Assembly: GCA_947629265.1 (NCBI GenBank)
Contig: CANRCZ010000009.1
Location: 1 to 45,921, forward strand
Direction: 5' to 3'
DNA from: an uncultured Bacilli bacterium
GTDB taxonomy: Bacteria; Bacillota_I; Bacilli_A; RF39; UBA660
DNA length: 45,921 nt
Under the pieces are notes generated by a model. That model did not search any database and was not told the DNA's origin. It saw only the letters and a program-made list of their open reading frames with translations. This document shows positions 16,823 through 26,271 of the stretch, in pieces; the stretch's first letter is position 1, and each line of letters opens with the position of its first letter. The position numbers were made by a program, and so were the translations under genes.

Positions 16823-17265
16823 TCATTTTCACTTCTTTCTAAAATTATAGTTACTGGTCCATTATTTTGAATATCAACTAACATATCAGCTCCAAATACG
16901 CCTGTTTCAACATGGACATAATTACTTAATTTTTGATTGAATAAATCATATAATTTAGTAGCTTCTTCACCTTTCATAGCTTTTATATAGCTAGGTCTAT
17001 TTCCTTTTTTAGTATCAGCATATAAAGTAAACTGGGATATACTTAAAATACTACCTTTAACGTCTAATAAAGATCTATTCATAATACCATTTTCATCATC
17101 AAAAATTCTTAAGTTAATTATTTTGTTAACCATGTAGTCGATAATTTTTTCGTTATCATTATCGGTAAAACCTACTAGTAATACTAGTCCATGATCGATT
17201 TTACCAGTTATTTTATCATCAACTAAAACATTTGATGATAAGGAACGCATACATACTACTTTCAT
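16819..17265 (-). CDS. dtd: D-aminoacyl-tRNA deacylase
   Basis: This 148-residue enzyme removes D-amino acids wrongly attached to tRNA. The two active-site motifs are present: SQFTLYADTKKGNRPS and the C-terminal NGPVTI. The usual opening (M-V-L-Q-R-V) is changed to MKVVCMRSL, a mild oddity. It overlaps rel by four bases, the same gene order as in Bacillus. Confidence 0.95.
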   Translation of the reverse strand: MKVVCMRSLSSNVLVDDKITGKIDHGLVLLVGFTDNDNEKIIDYMVNKIINLRIFDDENGIMNRSLLDVKGSILSISQFTLYADTKKGNRPSYIKAMKGEEATKLYDLFNQKLSNYVHVETGVFGADMLVDIQNNGPVTIILERSENE

Positions 17266-19409
17266 ACATAGCTTCTTTCTACGCTTATTACCTCACTTAT
17301 ACTTTTGATATCGTTAATAAGTTTATCTAGAACGTCTTTTTTAGTAACGAGTATTGTTAAATCGAAGATGACATTATCGATACATTCACTTGTATTGATC
17401 GATTTAATGGTTATGTTGTTATTACCAAATTTAGAGATGATCGTTACTAACAAGTCATTCTTTTTTAAAGCGGAAATTTTTATATTAGTAGGATATTTTT
17501 GAAGCGGATTTGCATTCCATCTAACATTTATTATTCTCTCATCTAATGAGATTATATTTTTACAATCTTTACGGTGAACATTGATACCATATCCTTTAGT
17601 TATATAACCGACGATTAAATCACCTGGTATCGGTTTACAACATGATGCTAAATTAACTTTTATCTCATCTATTCCATCGACAATAATATCGTTTTTAATG
17701 TTTACGTCGTAATTACTATTCATCGATTTTTTAAGCATGATATCTTCTTTATTTTCGTTGATATCTAAGACAAAATTAATGATTGAATTAACGTTTATAT
17801 TAGATTTACCGATCGACAAGTAAACATCATCTAAACTATTTAAACGGTATTCTTTTAATATTTTATTGACATTTTCTTCACATAGAAATTCATTAAAGAT
17901 GATTTTTTTCTTTCTTAGTTCTTTATATAGTAATTCTTCACCTTTTTTAATAGCCTCTTCTTTATCTATTTTATTGAAATAAGCTTTTATTTTTGATTTA
18001 GCGTTTTCTGTTTTAACGATATTTAACCATTCATAACTTGGTCCAGCTTGATTTTTATTGGTATTTATTTTAACGACGTCGTTATCGTGTAATTCATAGT
18101 CAAGGGGTACGATATTACCGTTTACCATCGCTCCTACCATCTTATCACCGATATCACTATGAATACGATAAGCGAAATCGATTGGCGTTGATCCTTGTTT
18201 TAATTCGATAACTTTACCTTGTGGTGTATAGACGTATATAGCGCCATTAAATACCTCTTCTTTGACGTTTTTAACGAACGCTAAATCATCTTGTTCGTTA
18301 TTTAATTCTAGTATCGATCTAAAGAATTGCAAACGTTGTTCTAGGTTACTTTTACCACCATGTCCACCGTTTTCTTTATATGACCAATGGGATGCTATTC
18401 CTCTTTCGGCGATTTCATCCATCTCGTAAGTACGAATTTGAATTTCAAACAGTTGATTATCGATACCATAAACTGTGGTATGTAGTGACTGATACATATT
18501 AGCTTTAGGCATTGCTATAAAGTCTTTAATACGTTTAGGTATTGGTTTATATTTAGAGTGAATGATACCTAAGGCTTGATAGCATTCAGGAACGGTATCG
18601 ACAAATACTCTTAAGGCTAGAATGTCGTATATGTCTTCAAAACGTTTACCTTTATCTAGTTTACGAAAGATACTATATATTCCTTTACTACGACCTTTGA
18701 TTTTATGTTTGATATTGTTTTCATCTAATAGATTACTGACCTCTTTAATCATAGTTTCGATATATTTATCACGCTGTTCTTTGGTCTCGTTTAATTTACT
18801 AACAACGGAATTATAGCCCTCTGGTTTAGCGTATTTTAAGGATATATCTTCTAGTTCGCTTTTGATTTTTCCCATACCGATACCATGGGCAATTGGAGCA
18901 TATATTTCTAGGGTTTCTAAAGCTTTTTCTTTTTGTTTTTCTAATGGTTGAGATTCGATAGTTCGCATGTTATGTAATCGTTCTGCTAATTTGATCATGA
19001 GTACGCGAACGTCTTCGGTTAAACCAACTAAAATTTTTCTTTGTTTATTGATATCATCTTTAGTTTCTAGTTCAAAGTTAAGGTTTGTTAATTTGCTAAC
19101 GCCATTTACGATATCGGCGATATCTTTACCAAAATTATTTAAGATATCGTCATAGGTTATATCTTCATTTTTTAATACATCGTGTAATATAGCAGCTGAT
19201 ATGATCGTACTATCAGCATTTAATGATGTTAAAATGTACGCTGTATTTAAGGGGTGGGTAATATAGTCTTCCCCACTCCTCCTTTTAATTCCTTTATGAG
19301 CATTGGTTGCATATTCATAACTTTTTTGAATTAAATCTAAATCAGCTTGATCATGAATATACTCTTTTAAGCTTTCTAAAAGTTGGTCGTAACTTTCTAT
19401 GTTGTTCAT
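17262..19409 (-). CDS. rel: RelA/SpoT-family (p)ppGpp synthetase with a degenerate hydrolase site
   Basis: This 715-residue long RSH alarmone enzyme has the usual order: HD hydrolase domain (about 1-190), synthetase (about 215-350), TGS (about 380-445), zinc-finger-like (ASCCKPIPGD...HRKDC) and ACT. Synthetase motifs look intact (GRSKGIYSIFRKL, KDFIAMPKANMYQSLHT, LFEIQIRTYEMD). The hydrolase site does not. The manganese ligands H52, H76 and D77 remain, but the catalytic pair of the HDxxED motif reads HDVLKN (K80, N81), and the Asp of the KLADRLHN motif is Glu (E143). There is no insertion that would shift the alignment. So this enzyme probably makes but does not degrade (p)ppGpp. It heads an operon with dtd and the transporter. 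Confidence 0.93.
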   Translation of the reverse strand: MNNIESYDQLLESLKEYIHDQADLDLIQKSYEYATNAHKGIKRRSGEDYITHPLNTAYILTSLNADSTIISAAILHDVLKNEDITYDDILNNFGKDIADIVNGVSKLTNLNFELETKDDINKQRKILVGLTEDVRVLMIKLAERLHNMRTIESQPLEKQKEKALETLEIYAPIAHGIGMGKIKSELEDISLKYAKPEGYNSVVSKLNETKEQRDKYIETMIKEVSNLLDENNIKHKIKGRSKGIYSIFRKLDKGKRFEDIYDILALRVFVDTVPECYQALGIIHSKYKPIPKRIKDFIAMPKANMYQSLHTTVYGIDNQLFEIQIRTYEMDEIAERGIASHWSYKENGGHGGKSNLEQRLQFFRSILELNNEQDDLAFVKNVKEEVFNGAIYVYTPQGKVIELKQGSTPIDFAYRIHSDIGDKMVGAMVNGNIVPLDYELHDNDVVKINTNKNQAGPSYEWLNIVKTENAKSKIKAYFNKIDKEEAIKKGEELLYKELRKKKIIFNEFLCEENVNKILKEYRLNSLDDVYLSIGKSNINVNSIINFVLDINENKEDIMLKKSMNSNYDVNIKNDIIVDGIDEIKVNLASCCKPIPGDLIVGYITKGYGINVHRKDCKNIISLDERIINVRWNANPLQKYPTNIKISALKKNDLLVTIISKFGNNNITIKSINTSECIDNVIFDLTILVTKKDVLDKLINDIKSISEVISVERSYV

Positions 19410-19439
19410 AATATCTTCCTCGCTTTATTAATTTGATAA

Positions 19440-21662
19440 TTAACAGTTTACACCTTTTACTTTCTTTTCTTCTTTGATATCTACCTCGTACCATTTCTTT
19501 TCTTTTTTACCAATAAATTTACGTTCTATTTTTTTAAATACATAGGTTGCTATAAACAATGATGAATATGTTCCTACAAGAACACCAACGAACATAGCTA
19601 TATTGAAATTTAAAATGGATTTTGATCCTAAGATAATCAAACTGATAATTGGTATTAAAGTTGTAACTGATGTTATAATACTTCTTCCTTTAATATTATT
19701 TATAGAGTATTCGATTAATTCATCTAAATCAGCTTGTTTTTTTAGAAGATTGTTGTATTTTGTAGCTTTTAAATCTTTGATTTGATCGAATATAACGACA
19801 GTATCGTTGATTGAGTATCCGATAATTGATAGGATCGCTGCGATAAAGACAGTGTTTACCTCTAGTCTAAATAAAGCAAAGATACCAATAACGATTAAAA
19901 CATCGTGTAGTAAGGCTAAAATAGCTCCGATACCGTATCTGAAAGTAAATCTTAATGATATATAGATCATAATTCCGATAGCGGCTAATATTACTGAATA
20001 GATAGTATTTTTAACTAATTCTTTTTTTACGACGTTAGATACAACACCGATATCGACACTGACATCGTATTTGTCTTCCATTTTTTGTTTTACGTCGTTT
20101 AATTTTTCTTCTTCTAAGGTTTCTTCGATAACTATTGATGTATCAGTACCATCGGTTTCGATACTTGATATTTTATAGTTCATATCTTCTAAGTCTTTTT
20201 GAACCTCTTGTTTATCGATTTCTTTACCTTTTAAGGTTATAGATGAACCACCTTTGAAATCGATGCCTAAGTTGAAACCTTTAACGCCTAAGGTTATGAT
20301 ACCTAAGGTTATGATAATTAAACTTATTAATACTTTTTTGAAATCACATTTTAATTTTAATTTATCTTTTTTATCTAATTTGTTAGGGTTTATTCCCATA
20401 AAGAATTTAGCTTTATCGTTGAAATAGTTAGATTTCATGAAAATGTTTAATATTAATCTTACTAATCCAACCATGATAACCATTGTTACAAAGATACTTA
20501 TCATAAGCATTGTTGCAAATCCTTTAACGCTACTTTCACCAAAGATGAATAGAATGATTGCGACGATTAAAGTTGTTATGTTAGCATCTAATATGGTTTT
20601 AAATGAGTCTTTGTTACCAGCTTTATAAGCTTCTTTAAAGTTTTTACCATTTCTCATTTCATCTTTAATTTTAGAAAAAGCGATAACGTTAGAATCGACA
20701 GCCATACCGATACCAAGTAACATTGCAGCGATACCTGGTAAGGTTAATACGCCACCTACTAACCAATATAGTAGGAATGATAAAAATGTATATACGATTA
20801 ATCCCATACTAGTTATTAAACCTGAGAAACGATATAAGATGATCATTAAAAGGATAACTAATGATAGACCGATAATACCAGCGATTAAGGTATTTTTTAA
20901 TGAATCTTCACCGAATGATGCTGATACGGTCTTTGATGATATTTCGGTTAATTTTGTTTGTAAACTACCAGAATTGATTAGTTCTGCTAAGTTTTTAGCT
21001 TCTTCTTGGGTAAAGCTACCTTTGATGATTACGTCGCTTGTAAAAGCTTGTTCTACAGTTGCAGCTGATATACATTTTGATGATGAACTACCACAGTTAG
21101 CTTCTTCTTTTTTATAGCTATCTTTCATATTTTGGAAATCTAGCCATATAACGATTTTTTGATCACTACTTTTACTTACTTGATCAGTTATTTTGTAAAA
21201 GGTATCTTTATCTTTTACGGAAAGGGCTACAGCTGGTTTTCCTTGTTCATCGGTTGATAGTTTAGCGCCACTTATGACATCGCTATTCATAAGTAGTTTA
21301 TCGCTTGTATTTCTAAATGTTAGATTAGCGACTTTACCGATTTGGTTACGAGCTGTTTCTTGATCGGTTACACCGGCTAATTGAACTCTGATACGATCTG
21401 TTCCCTCGACGATGATAACTGGTTCTGATACCCCTAGTACGTCTATTCTTTTCATGATGGTTTTATAGGTACTAGTAACCATATCTTCGGTTACTTTTTC
21501 ACCGTTTAATCCCTCGACTTTATATAGGACCTCAAATCCACCTTGTAAGTCTAAGCCAAATTTTAGACTTTTCATTATTTTTGGCATTAAGAGAATTGAT
21601 GCTACTAGTAGGACAATTGATATGATAATGCCAGTAAATAATTTTTTCTTGTTTTTTTTCAT
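19440..21662 (-). CDS. secDF: SecDF fusion protein-export subunit
   Basis: This 740-residue fused SecD-SecF protein, as in Bacillus, uses the proton gradient to help the Sec translocon. The SecD half begins with one membrane helix and the signature KFGLDLQGGFEVLY, then a large P1 domain (about 50-250) and five helices with LPGIAAMLLGIGMAVDSNVI. The SecF half begins near residue 430 with LGIDFKGGSSITLKG and ends with AAILSIIGYSINDTVVIFD. Twelve membrane segments in all. It lies 9 bases downstream of comN and upstream of rel. Confidence 0.95.
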   Translation of the reverse strand: MKKNKKKLFTGIIISIVLLVASILLMPKIMKSLKFGLDLQGGFEVLYKVEGLNGEKVTEDMVTSTYKTIMKRIDVLGVSEPVIIVEGTDRIRVQLAGVTDQETARNQIGKVANLTFRNTSDKLLMNSDVISGAKLSTDEQGKPAVALSVKDKDTFYKITDQVSKSSDQKIVIWLDFQNMKDSYKKEEANCGSSSSKCISAATVEQAFTSDVIIKGSFTQEEAKNLAELINSGSLQTKLTEISSKTVSASFGEDSLKNTLIAGIIGLSLVILLMIILYRFSGLITSMGLIVYTFLSFLLYWLVGGVLTLPGIAAMLLGIGMAVDSNVIAFSKIKDEMRNGKNFKEAYKAGNKDSFKTILDANITTLIVAIILFIFGESSVKGFATMLMISIFVTMVIMVGLVRLILNIFMKSNYFNDKAKFFMGINPNKLDKKDKLKLKCDFKKVLISLIIITLGIITLGVKGFNLGIDFKGGSSITLKGKEIDKQEVQKDLEDMNYKISSIETDGTDTSIVIEETLEEEKLNDVKQKMEDKYDVSVDIGVVSNVVKKELVKNTIYSVILAAIGIMIYISLRFTFRYGIGAILALLHDVLIVIGIFALFRLEVNTVFIAAILSIIGYSINDTVVIFDQIKDLKATKYNNLLKKQADLDELIEYSINNIKGRSIITSVTTLIPIISLIILGSKSILNFNIAMFVGVLVGTYSSLFIATYVFKKIERKFIGKKEKKWYEVDIKEEKKVKGVNC

Positions 21663-21671
21663 AAACTCCTC

Positions 21672-21944
21672 CTAATCTTCAAAATAAATATCATTATTAC
21701 GCATACTTAATTTTTCTTTTAGATATTTATCTATTAAAGTATTATCACTATTTAAAACATCGTTAACCATTTGGTATAGATCCAAGTTTTTGGAATCGAC
21801 CCATTTTATATCTTTTAGATAGTTCCATATGTCTTCTTCTTTGATATAAATAAAGCCTAATTTATGCATTTCGAGCTTTTTAGTTAATAAGGCTGGTCTA
21901 ATTCTTTTATATAAATCTTCTAATGACTTGAATTCTATATTCAT
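21672..21944 (-). CDS. comN: ComN-like post-transcriptional regulator
   Basis: This 90-residue protein resembles B. subtilis ComN (YrzD), a small cytoplasmic protein that controls competence mRNA in Bacillus. Visible features are LYKRIRPALLTKKLEM, GFIYIKEEDIWNYLKDIKW and LYQMVNDVLN. A GTG at 21953 opens the frame but lies in the GAGGTG ribosome site; ATG 21944 is the start. Its place between spoVB and secDF is the Bacillus arrangement, which supports the call. Confidence 0.75.
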   Translation of the reverse strand: MNIEFKSLEDLYKRIRPALLTKKLEMHKLGFIYIKEEDIWNYLKDIKWVDSKNLDLYQMVNDVLNSDNTLIDKYLKEKLSMRNNDIYFED

Positions 21945-22034
21945 ATAATTCACCTCAAATTAATAATTTTAAACAGTCATACATATATATTATATATGAA
22001 AATTAATTTTTTTTAAAGGTTTAGAGGTGATATA

Positions 22035-23321
22035 ATGCAAAAAAGTACGTTTTTTAAGTCTACTTTAATACTTATTATTGGAGGATTTATAACAAAACTA
22101 CTAGGTATGGTTATTAGAATTATCACATCTAGATATCTTGGTAGTGAGGGTATGGGTATTTATTCGTTGTTGATGCCTACTTTTAGTTTGTTGATAGCGT
22201 TATCTAGTTTAGGGTTTCCAGTAGCGATTTCTAAGTTGGTGGCGGAAGATAAGTACAATAATAAAAATATTTTATTTTCGATTTTACCTCTTTCTCTTAT
22301 TATTAATTTAATTATTATCGCTATTTTATTTGTTATTAGTGATTTTACGTCTATTCATCTATTGCATGATAGTAGAACTTATTATGGACTACTTGGAATT
22401 GGTTTTGTTTTACCTTTTATTGGTATTTCATCGATTTTAAGGGGTTATTTTTTTGGTAAGGAAAGGATGTTTCCCCATGTTTTATCTAATGTTTTAGAGG
22501 ATATTGTGAGACTAATTGTTTTGATGATCGGTATTCCTTATTTTTTAAATAAGGGATTAGAATATGCGGTAGCATTTGTTGTTATATCGAATATTTTTTC
22601 AGAGATTACATCGATTATTACTTTTTTATTGTTTTTACCTAATAAAACTAATTTAACTAAGAATGATATTAAACCCAATAAAAAAAATATCAAGAATGTT
22701 TTTGATATTTCGATACCTAGTACTGGTTCTAGGATTATAGGTAATATTGGATATTTTTTTGAACCGATTATTTTCTCTAGTATTATGGTGAGTCTAGGTT
22801 TTAGCAACCGATATATTATTACGGAATATGGTATTATTTCGGGGTTTGTTCTACCGCTTCTTTTGTTACCCTCTTTTTTTACAACGGCTATAAGTCAAGC
22901 TTTAATACCGGTTATTTCTAAGAGTTACAGCAATAAAAATTATCGTGAAGCTAAAAGAAAATTGAAGCAATCGATATATTTTTCTTTAATGATTGGTATT
23001 CCTTGTACGATTATTTTTGAATTGTTTCCAGGATCTATTTTATCTTTTTTATACAATACAAATGAGGGTATTACTTATACGAGAATTCTTGCACCTTTTT
23101 TATTAATTCAATATATTCAATCACCTTTATCTAGTACGCTTAATGCGATGGGTAAAGCGAAAAGTGCTTTAATGTCAACTATGATAGGTGTTGCTTCTAA
23201 GTTGTTATCGCTTATTATTTTTACTTTTATTTTTGGTATTTGGGGTATTGTTATTTCTTTGATTATTAATATTATTGTTGTTACTATTGATCAGTATAAA
23301 CGGGTTAAAAAATATTTATAA
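22035..23321 (+). CDS. SpoVB/MurJ-type flippase family protein
   Basis: This 428-residue integral membrane protein has about twelve helices and belongs to the MATE-like polysaccharide exporter/MVF group. The N terminus STFFKSTLILIIGGFITKLLG and GSEGMGIYSLLMPTF match the SpoVB subgroup, thought to move lipid-linked wall precursors. It is somewhat shorter than B. subtilis SpoVB (about 518 residues). Ribosome site AGAGGTGATATA. It is divergent from comN-secDF. Whether this organism sporulates cannot be told from the window. Confidence 0.85.
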   Translation: MQKSTFFKSTLILIIGGFITKLLGMVIRIITSRYLGSEGMGIYSLLMPTFSLLIALSSLGFPVAISKLVAEDKYNNKNILFSILPLSLIINLIIIAILFVISDFTSIHLLHDSRTYYGLLGIGFVLPFIGISSILRGYFFGKERMFPHVLSNVLEDIVRLIVLMIGIPYFLNKGLEYAVAFVVISNIFSEITSIITFLLFLPNKTNLTKNDIKPNKKNIKNVFDISIPSTGSRIIGNIGYFFEPIIFSSIMVSLGFSNRYIITEYGIISGFVLPLLLLPSFFTTAISQALIPVISKSYSNKNYREAKRKLKQSIYFSLMIGIPCTIIFELFPGSILSFLYNTNEGITYTRILAPFLLIQYIQSPLSSTLNAMGKAKSALMSTMIGVASKLLSLIIFTFIFGIWGIVISLIINIIVVTIDQYKRVKKYL

Positions 23322-23347
23322 AAAAAACCTTTTTTAAAGGTTTTATT
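23321..23347. terminator. Bidirectional terminator between the flippase and lipoprotein genes
   Basis: AAAACCTTT pairs with AAAGGTTTT around a short T loop, with A and T runs on both sides. It serves the two convergent genes. Confidence 0.75.
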
Positions 23348-23756
23348 TTACTAATTCGTAAGTAATTTTTTTAGCTTTTGTTAAATCACTTGCATAATAG
23401 CTGTTAACAACTTTCTTTTCACCGGCTTTTATTTCGCCACCGAAACTACCAGTTAAAGTTACGATTTCTTTGTTATCGTTATCATATACGTGAATTAAGA
23501 ATTCTTTTAAGATTGCATCTTTTTTAGATGTATTTTCAACTGTTGTTTCTAGTTCTGATTGTCCATTTACAAATACTAATGATGTATTTGTAAAACTGAA
23601 GATATCAACAGTTTGATCTTTAACTACATCTTCATTTGTGTTTACTTTGATTTCTTCTTTTTTTTCTTCTTCTTTTTCTTTCTTCTTGCATCCACATCCT
23701 GTTAATAATAACATTGAAACCATTGCTATTAAGCTTATTTTCATTACTTTTTTCAT
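23343..23756 (-). CDS. Small lipoprotein, copy 1
   Basis: This 137-residue lipoprotein has a basic start and hydrophobic core followed by LLLTGCGC, a good lipobox with Cys at about residue 21. A charged linker (KKKEKEEEKKEE) comes next, then a domain of about 90 residues that reads as a small beta sandwich of the FxLYD kind (DIFSFTNTSLVFVNGQSELETTVENTS). It lies 20 bases downstream of the pilin-like gene, in one transcript. A second copy at 25838-26251 differs at only two residues, and the DNA is nearly identical except near the 5' end, so the pair is a recent duplicate or is kept alike by gene conversion. Confidence 0.75.
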   Translation of the reverse strand: MKKVMKISLIAMVSMLLLTGCGCKKKEKEEEKKEEIKVNTNEDVVKDQTVDIFSFTNTSLVFVNGQSELETTVENTSKKDAILKEFLIHVYDNDNKEIVTLTGSFGGEIKAGEKKVVNSYYASDLTKAKKITYELVK

Positions 23757-23776
23757 TTTTATCTATCTCCTTTTTA

Positions 23777-25666
23777 TTAACTTAATTTACCATATATATA
23801 ATCTAGACCATCTTTTACAGTTTTTACACTAGGTGCACTTGTATTAGTATAAGTGACATTAGCTGAATCATAGAATATTTTTAGTAAGGTTTGATTTGAT
23901 GAACCCTTATAATTTTTACCATCATATGTTACAGCATTCAAATTACCATTTTCTGTAGTTGGTTCATTATATGTAATTTGAATATCACCAGAAACCTCAT
24001 ACCAAGTGTTTGGATTTAAACTCTTCGTTTCAGATGATACTGGTGTACAATCATTGAAATTTGGAACAGTACCCAATGTATCATTATTTGTACATGTTGA
24101 TAACACAGCATTATTAGTAGTACCTGTTTTTGTTGATTTAATATAATATTTTGGACTATCTATTCCATCTTTTCCAAATGTTACAGTAATTACCTCAGTC
24201 TTTACATAACCACCAATATCCGTTGCTGGTGTCTTAGTTGATGACATTACTGGGTTTGTTATTGCTTTTGTTTTAGTATTACCTGATTGACAATCAGCTT
24301 TATTTCCTACCTTATCCTCTGCACAAACTTGATAATAATAGTTTTTATCAGCTTCAAGTCCAGTAAGACTACATGAATTATCAGTTACAGTACCATCTAA
24401 TGTTAGACTATCAGCACTTTCACCATATTTACATGTTATTTCACCAATTCCTGACTGTGTATCTTCAGCTGTAAAAGGAATTAATAAACTATTTGTTTTT
24501 TGAGTAACGTCATTTAAAGTAAGTGTTGGGTTTGTTGCATCTATCTTTGAAAGTGTATAAACTCCTGTACCGTTATAATTTTTGCCATCATATGTACTAG
24601 CATGTAAAGCCGCTTTATCATCATCGCTATTTTCACTATATGTAACGCTTAAATCTTCTGGAGCTACATACCATTTATTAGGTTCTAACTCTTTAGTAGG
24701 CGTACCAATTGAAGCACAACTTTCAAAATTTGGAGCACCAGTTTCTGCAACAACCTCACAAGATTCTTTTAATTCTACACTACTTGTACCTTTTTTTGAT
24801 GTTTTTATATAATTTTTAGCTGTATCAGGAGTATTTTTATGATCAAAATTAACTGTAATTGTTTGAGATTTCAAGTATCCATTTAAAGCATCAGTTGGAT
24901 TAGTAGGATCAGTTACAACAGTAAATGTTGGATTATCAATATTTCTAGTTGCTATATCCATAGTTTTTTCTGATGGTTGATTATTTCCATTAGTAGCTGT
25001 AACAGTTAATTTATATTGATGATTACTTTCCAAATCATCAAATGTTACATTTTTCTGTTGTATAGACTTGTCTCCATCATAATCTTCATTTTGTTCTTTG
25101 TCTACAACTTTATCAGTAGTAGCATCAGTTAATTTATATGTTATTTTCTTTATATTTGACTCTGTATCTGTAGCTGTAATTTGAACAACGATACTCTTTG
25201 ATGTCGCTTTTATAAGTGTAACATCAAGTAAAGCTGGAGTATAGTCTAGTTTATTACAGTCTTTATTAATATCTAGATTATTTTTAGTACCTAAAGCACA
25301 ATATTCTCCATTTCTAATAAAGTTGGCTAGTACGTCACCACCATTTGATTTAAGACTACCACTTAGTGGCACTGTACCTTTAACTTCTAAAGCATGTCCA
25401 TTAGCAGCACATGATATACCATCACATACGAATTCAATCTCATCACTACCAGTATTTTCACTAGCAAGATAAATATCGGCTGCTTCCATTAAACCATAAA
25501 CACTATTTCTAAAAGCCCCCTTTCTAGCTTTTTCAATAATGCTTAATACTGTTGGTACAGCAATCATGGCAATGATTGCTAGTATTACGATTACCGCTAA
25601 TAATTCAATTAGTGTAAAACCTTTTTTAGACTTGAATTTATTGCTTTTAGTCTTTAAATTTCTCAT
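23777..25666 (-). CDS. Large type IV pilin-like surface protein with repeated beta domains, copy 1
   Basis: This 629-residue protein starts with a class III prepilin signal: KKGFTLIELLAVIVILAIIA, with processing expected before Phe and Glu at mature position 5. A pilin alpha helix follows to about residue 60. The rest is far longer than a pilin: tandem beta-sandwich-like domains with regular Cys pairs and a duplicated unit (GYLKSQTITVNF...YDGKNYNG and GYVKTEVITVTF...YDGKNYKG). The last 35 residues (VTYTNTSAPSVKTVKDGLDYIYGKL) resemble the motif after the signal peptide of target proteins A-C. No pilus assembly genes are in the window. It is probably an extracellular adhesin assembled on or like a type IV filament. 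Confidence 0.75.
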   Translation of the reverse strand: MRNLKTKSNKFKSKKGFTLIELLAVIVILAIIAMIAVPTVLSIIEKARKGAFRNSVYGLMEAADIYLASENTGSDEIEFVCDGISCAANGHALEVKGTVPLSGSLKSNGGDVLANFIRNGEYCALGTKNNLDINKDCNKLDYTPALLDVTLIKATSKSIVVQITATDTESNIKKITYKLTDATTDKVVDKEQNEDYDGDKSIQQKNVTFDDLESNHQYKLTVTATNGNNQPSEKTMDIATRNIDNPTFTVVTDPTNPTDALNGYLKSQTITVNFDHKNTPDTAKNYIKTSKKGTSSVELKESCEVVAETGAPNFESCASIGTPTKELEPNKWYVAPEDLSVTYSENSDDDKAALHASTYDGKNYNGTGVYTLSKIDATNPTLTLNDVTQKTNSLLIPFTAEDTQSGIGEITCKYGESADSLTLDGTVTDNSCSLTGLEADKNYYYQVCAEDKVGNKADCQSGNTKTKAITNPVMSSTKTPATDIGGYVKTEVITVTFGKDGIDSPKYYIKSTKTGTTNNAVLSTCTNNDTLGTVPNFNDCTPVSSETKSLNPNTWYEVSGDIQITYNEPTTENGNLNAVTYDGKNYKGSSNQTLLKIFYDSANVTYTNTSAPSVKTVKDGLDYIYGKLS

Positions 25667-25812
25667 CTATTACTTTACCTCTCTTCTAACCTACGAACTG
25701 CTATTCTATATAATATAGTTTATCATTATTTGTCTATTATTGCAATATCTTTTTTCATTTCATTCAATAATTATACATTTAACGTATATTAATATTATGC
25801 ACATACAAAAAG

Positions 25813-25833
25813 AAAAAACTCATATAGAGTTTT
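25813..25833 (-). terminator. Intrinsic terminator after lipoprotein copy 2
   Basis: AAAACTC pairs with GAGTTTT around five bases, followed by a T run on the minus strand. It separates the two duplicated operons. Confidence 0.7.
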
Positions 25834-25837
25834 CACC

Positions 25838-26251
25838 TTATTTTACTAATTCGTAAGTAATTTTTTTAGCTTTTGTTAAATCACTTGCATAATAGCTGTT
25901 AACAACTTTCTTTTCACCGGCTTTTATTTCGCCACCGAAACTACCAGTTAAAGTTACGATTTCTTTGTTATCGTTATCATATACGTGAATTAAGAATTCT
26001 TTTAAGATTGCATCTTTTTTAGATGTATTTTCAACTGTTGTTTCTAGTTCTGATTGTCCATTTACAAATACTAATGATGTATTTGTAAAACTGAAGATAT
26101 CAACTGTTTGATCTTTAACAACCTCTTCATTTGTATTTACTTTGATTTCTTCTTTTTGCTCTTCTTCTTTTTCTTTCTTCTTACATCCACATCCTGTTAA
26201 TAATAACATTGAAACCATTGCTATTAAGCTTATTTTCATTACTTTTTTCAT
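25838..26251 (-). CDS. Small lipoprotein, copy 2
   Basis: Nearly identical to the lipoprotein at 23343-23756 (Glu/Gln and Asp/Glu differences near residues 30-45). It has the same lipobox LLLTGCGC and charged linker. It lies 20 bases downstream of pilin-like copy 2. The strong conservation of both lipoproteins beside diverged pilin partners suggests one common role for the lipoprotein, perhaps in anchoring or assembling its partner, which is inference from position only. Confidence 0.75.
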   Translation of the reverse strand: MKKVMKISLIAMVSMLLLTGCGCKKKEKEEEQKEEIKVNTNEEVVKDQTVDIFSFTNTSLVFVNGQSELETTVENTSKKDAILKEFLIHVYDNDNKEIVTLTGSFGGEIKAGEKKVVNSYYASDLTKAKKITYELVK

Positions 26252-26271
26252 TTATATCTATCTCCTTCTTT

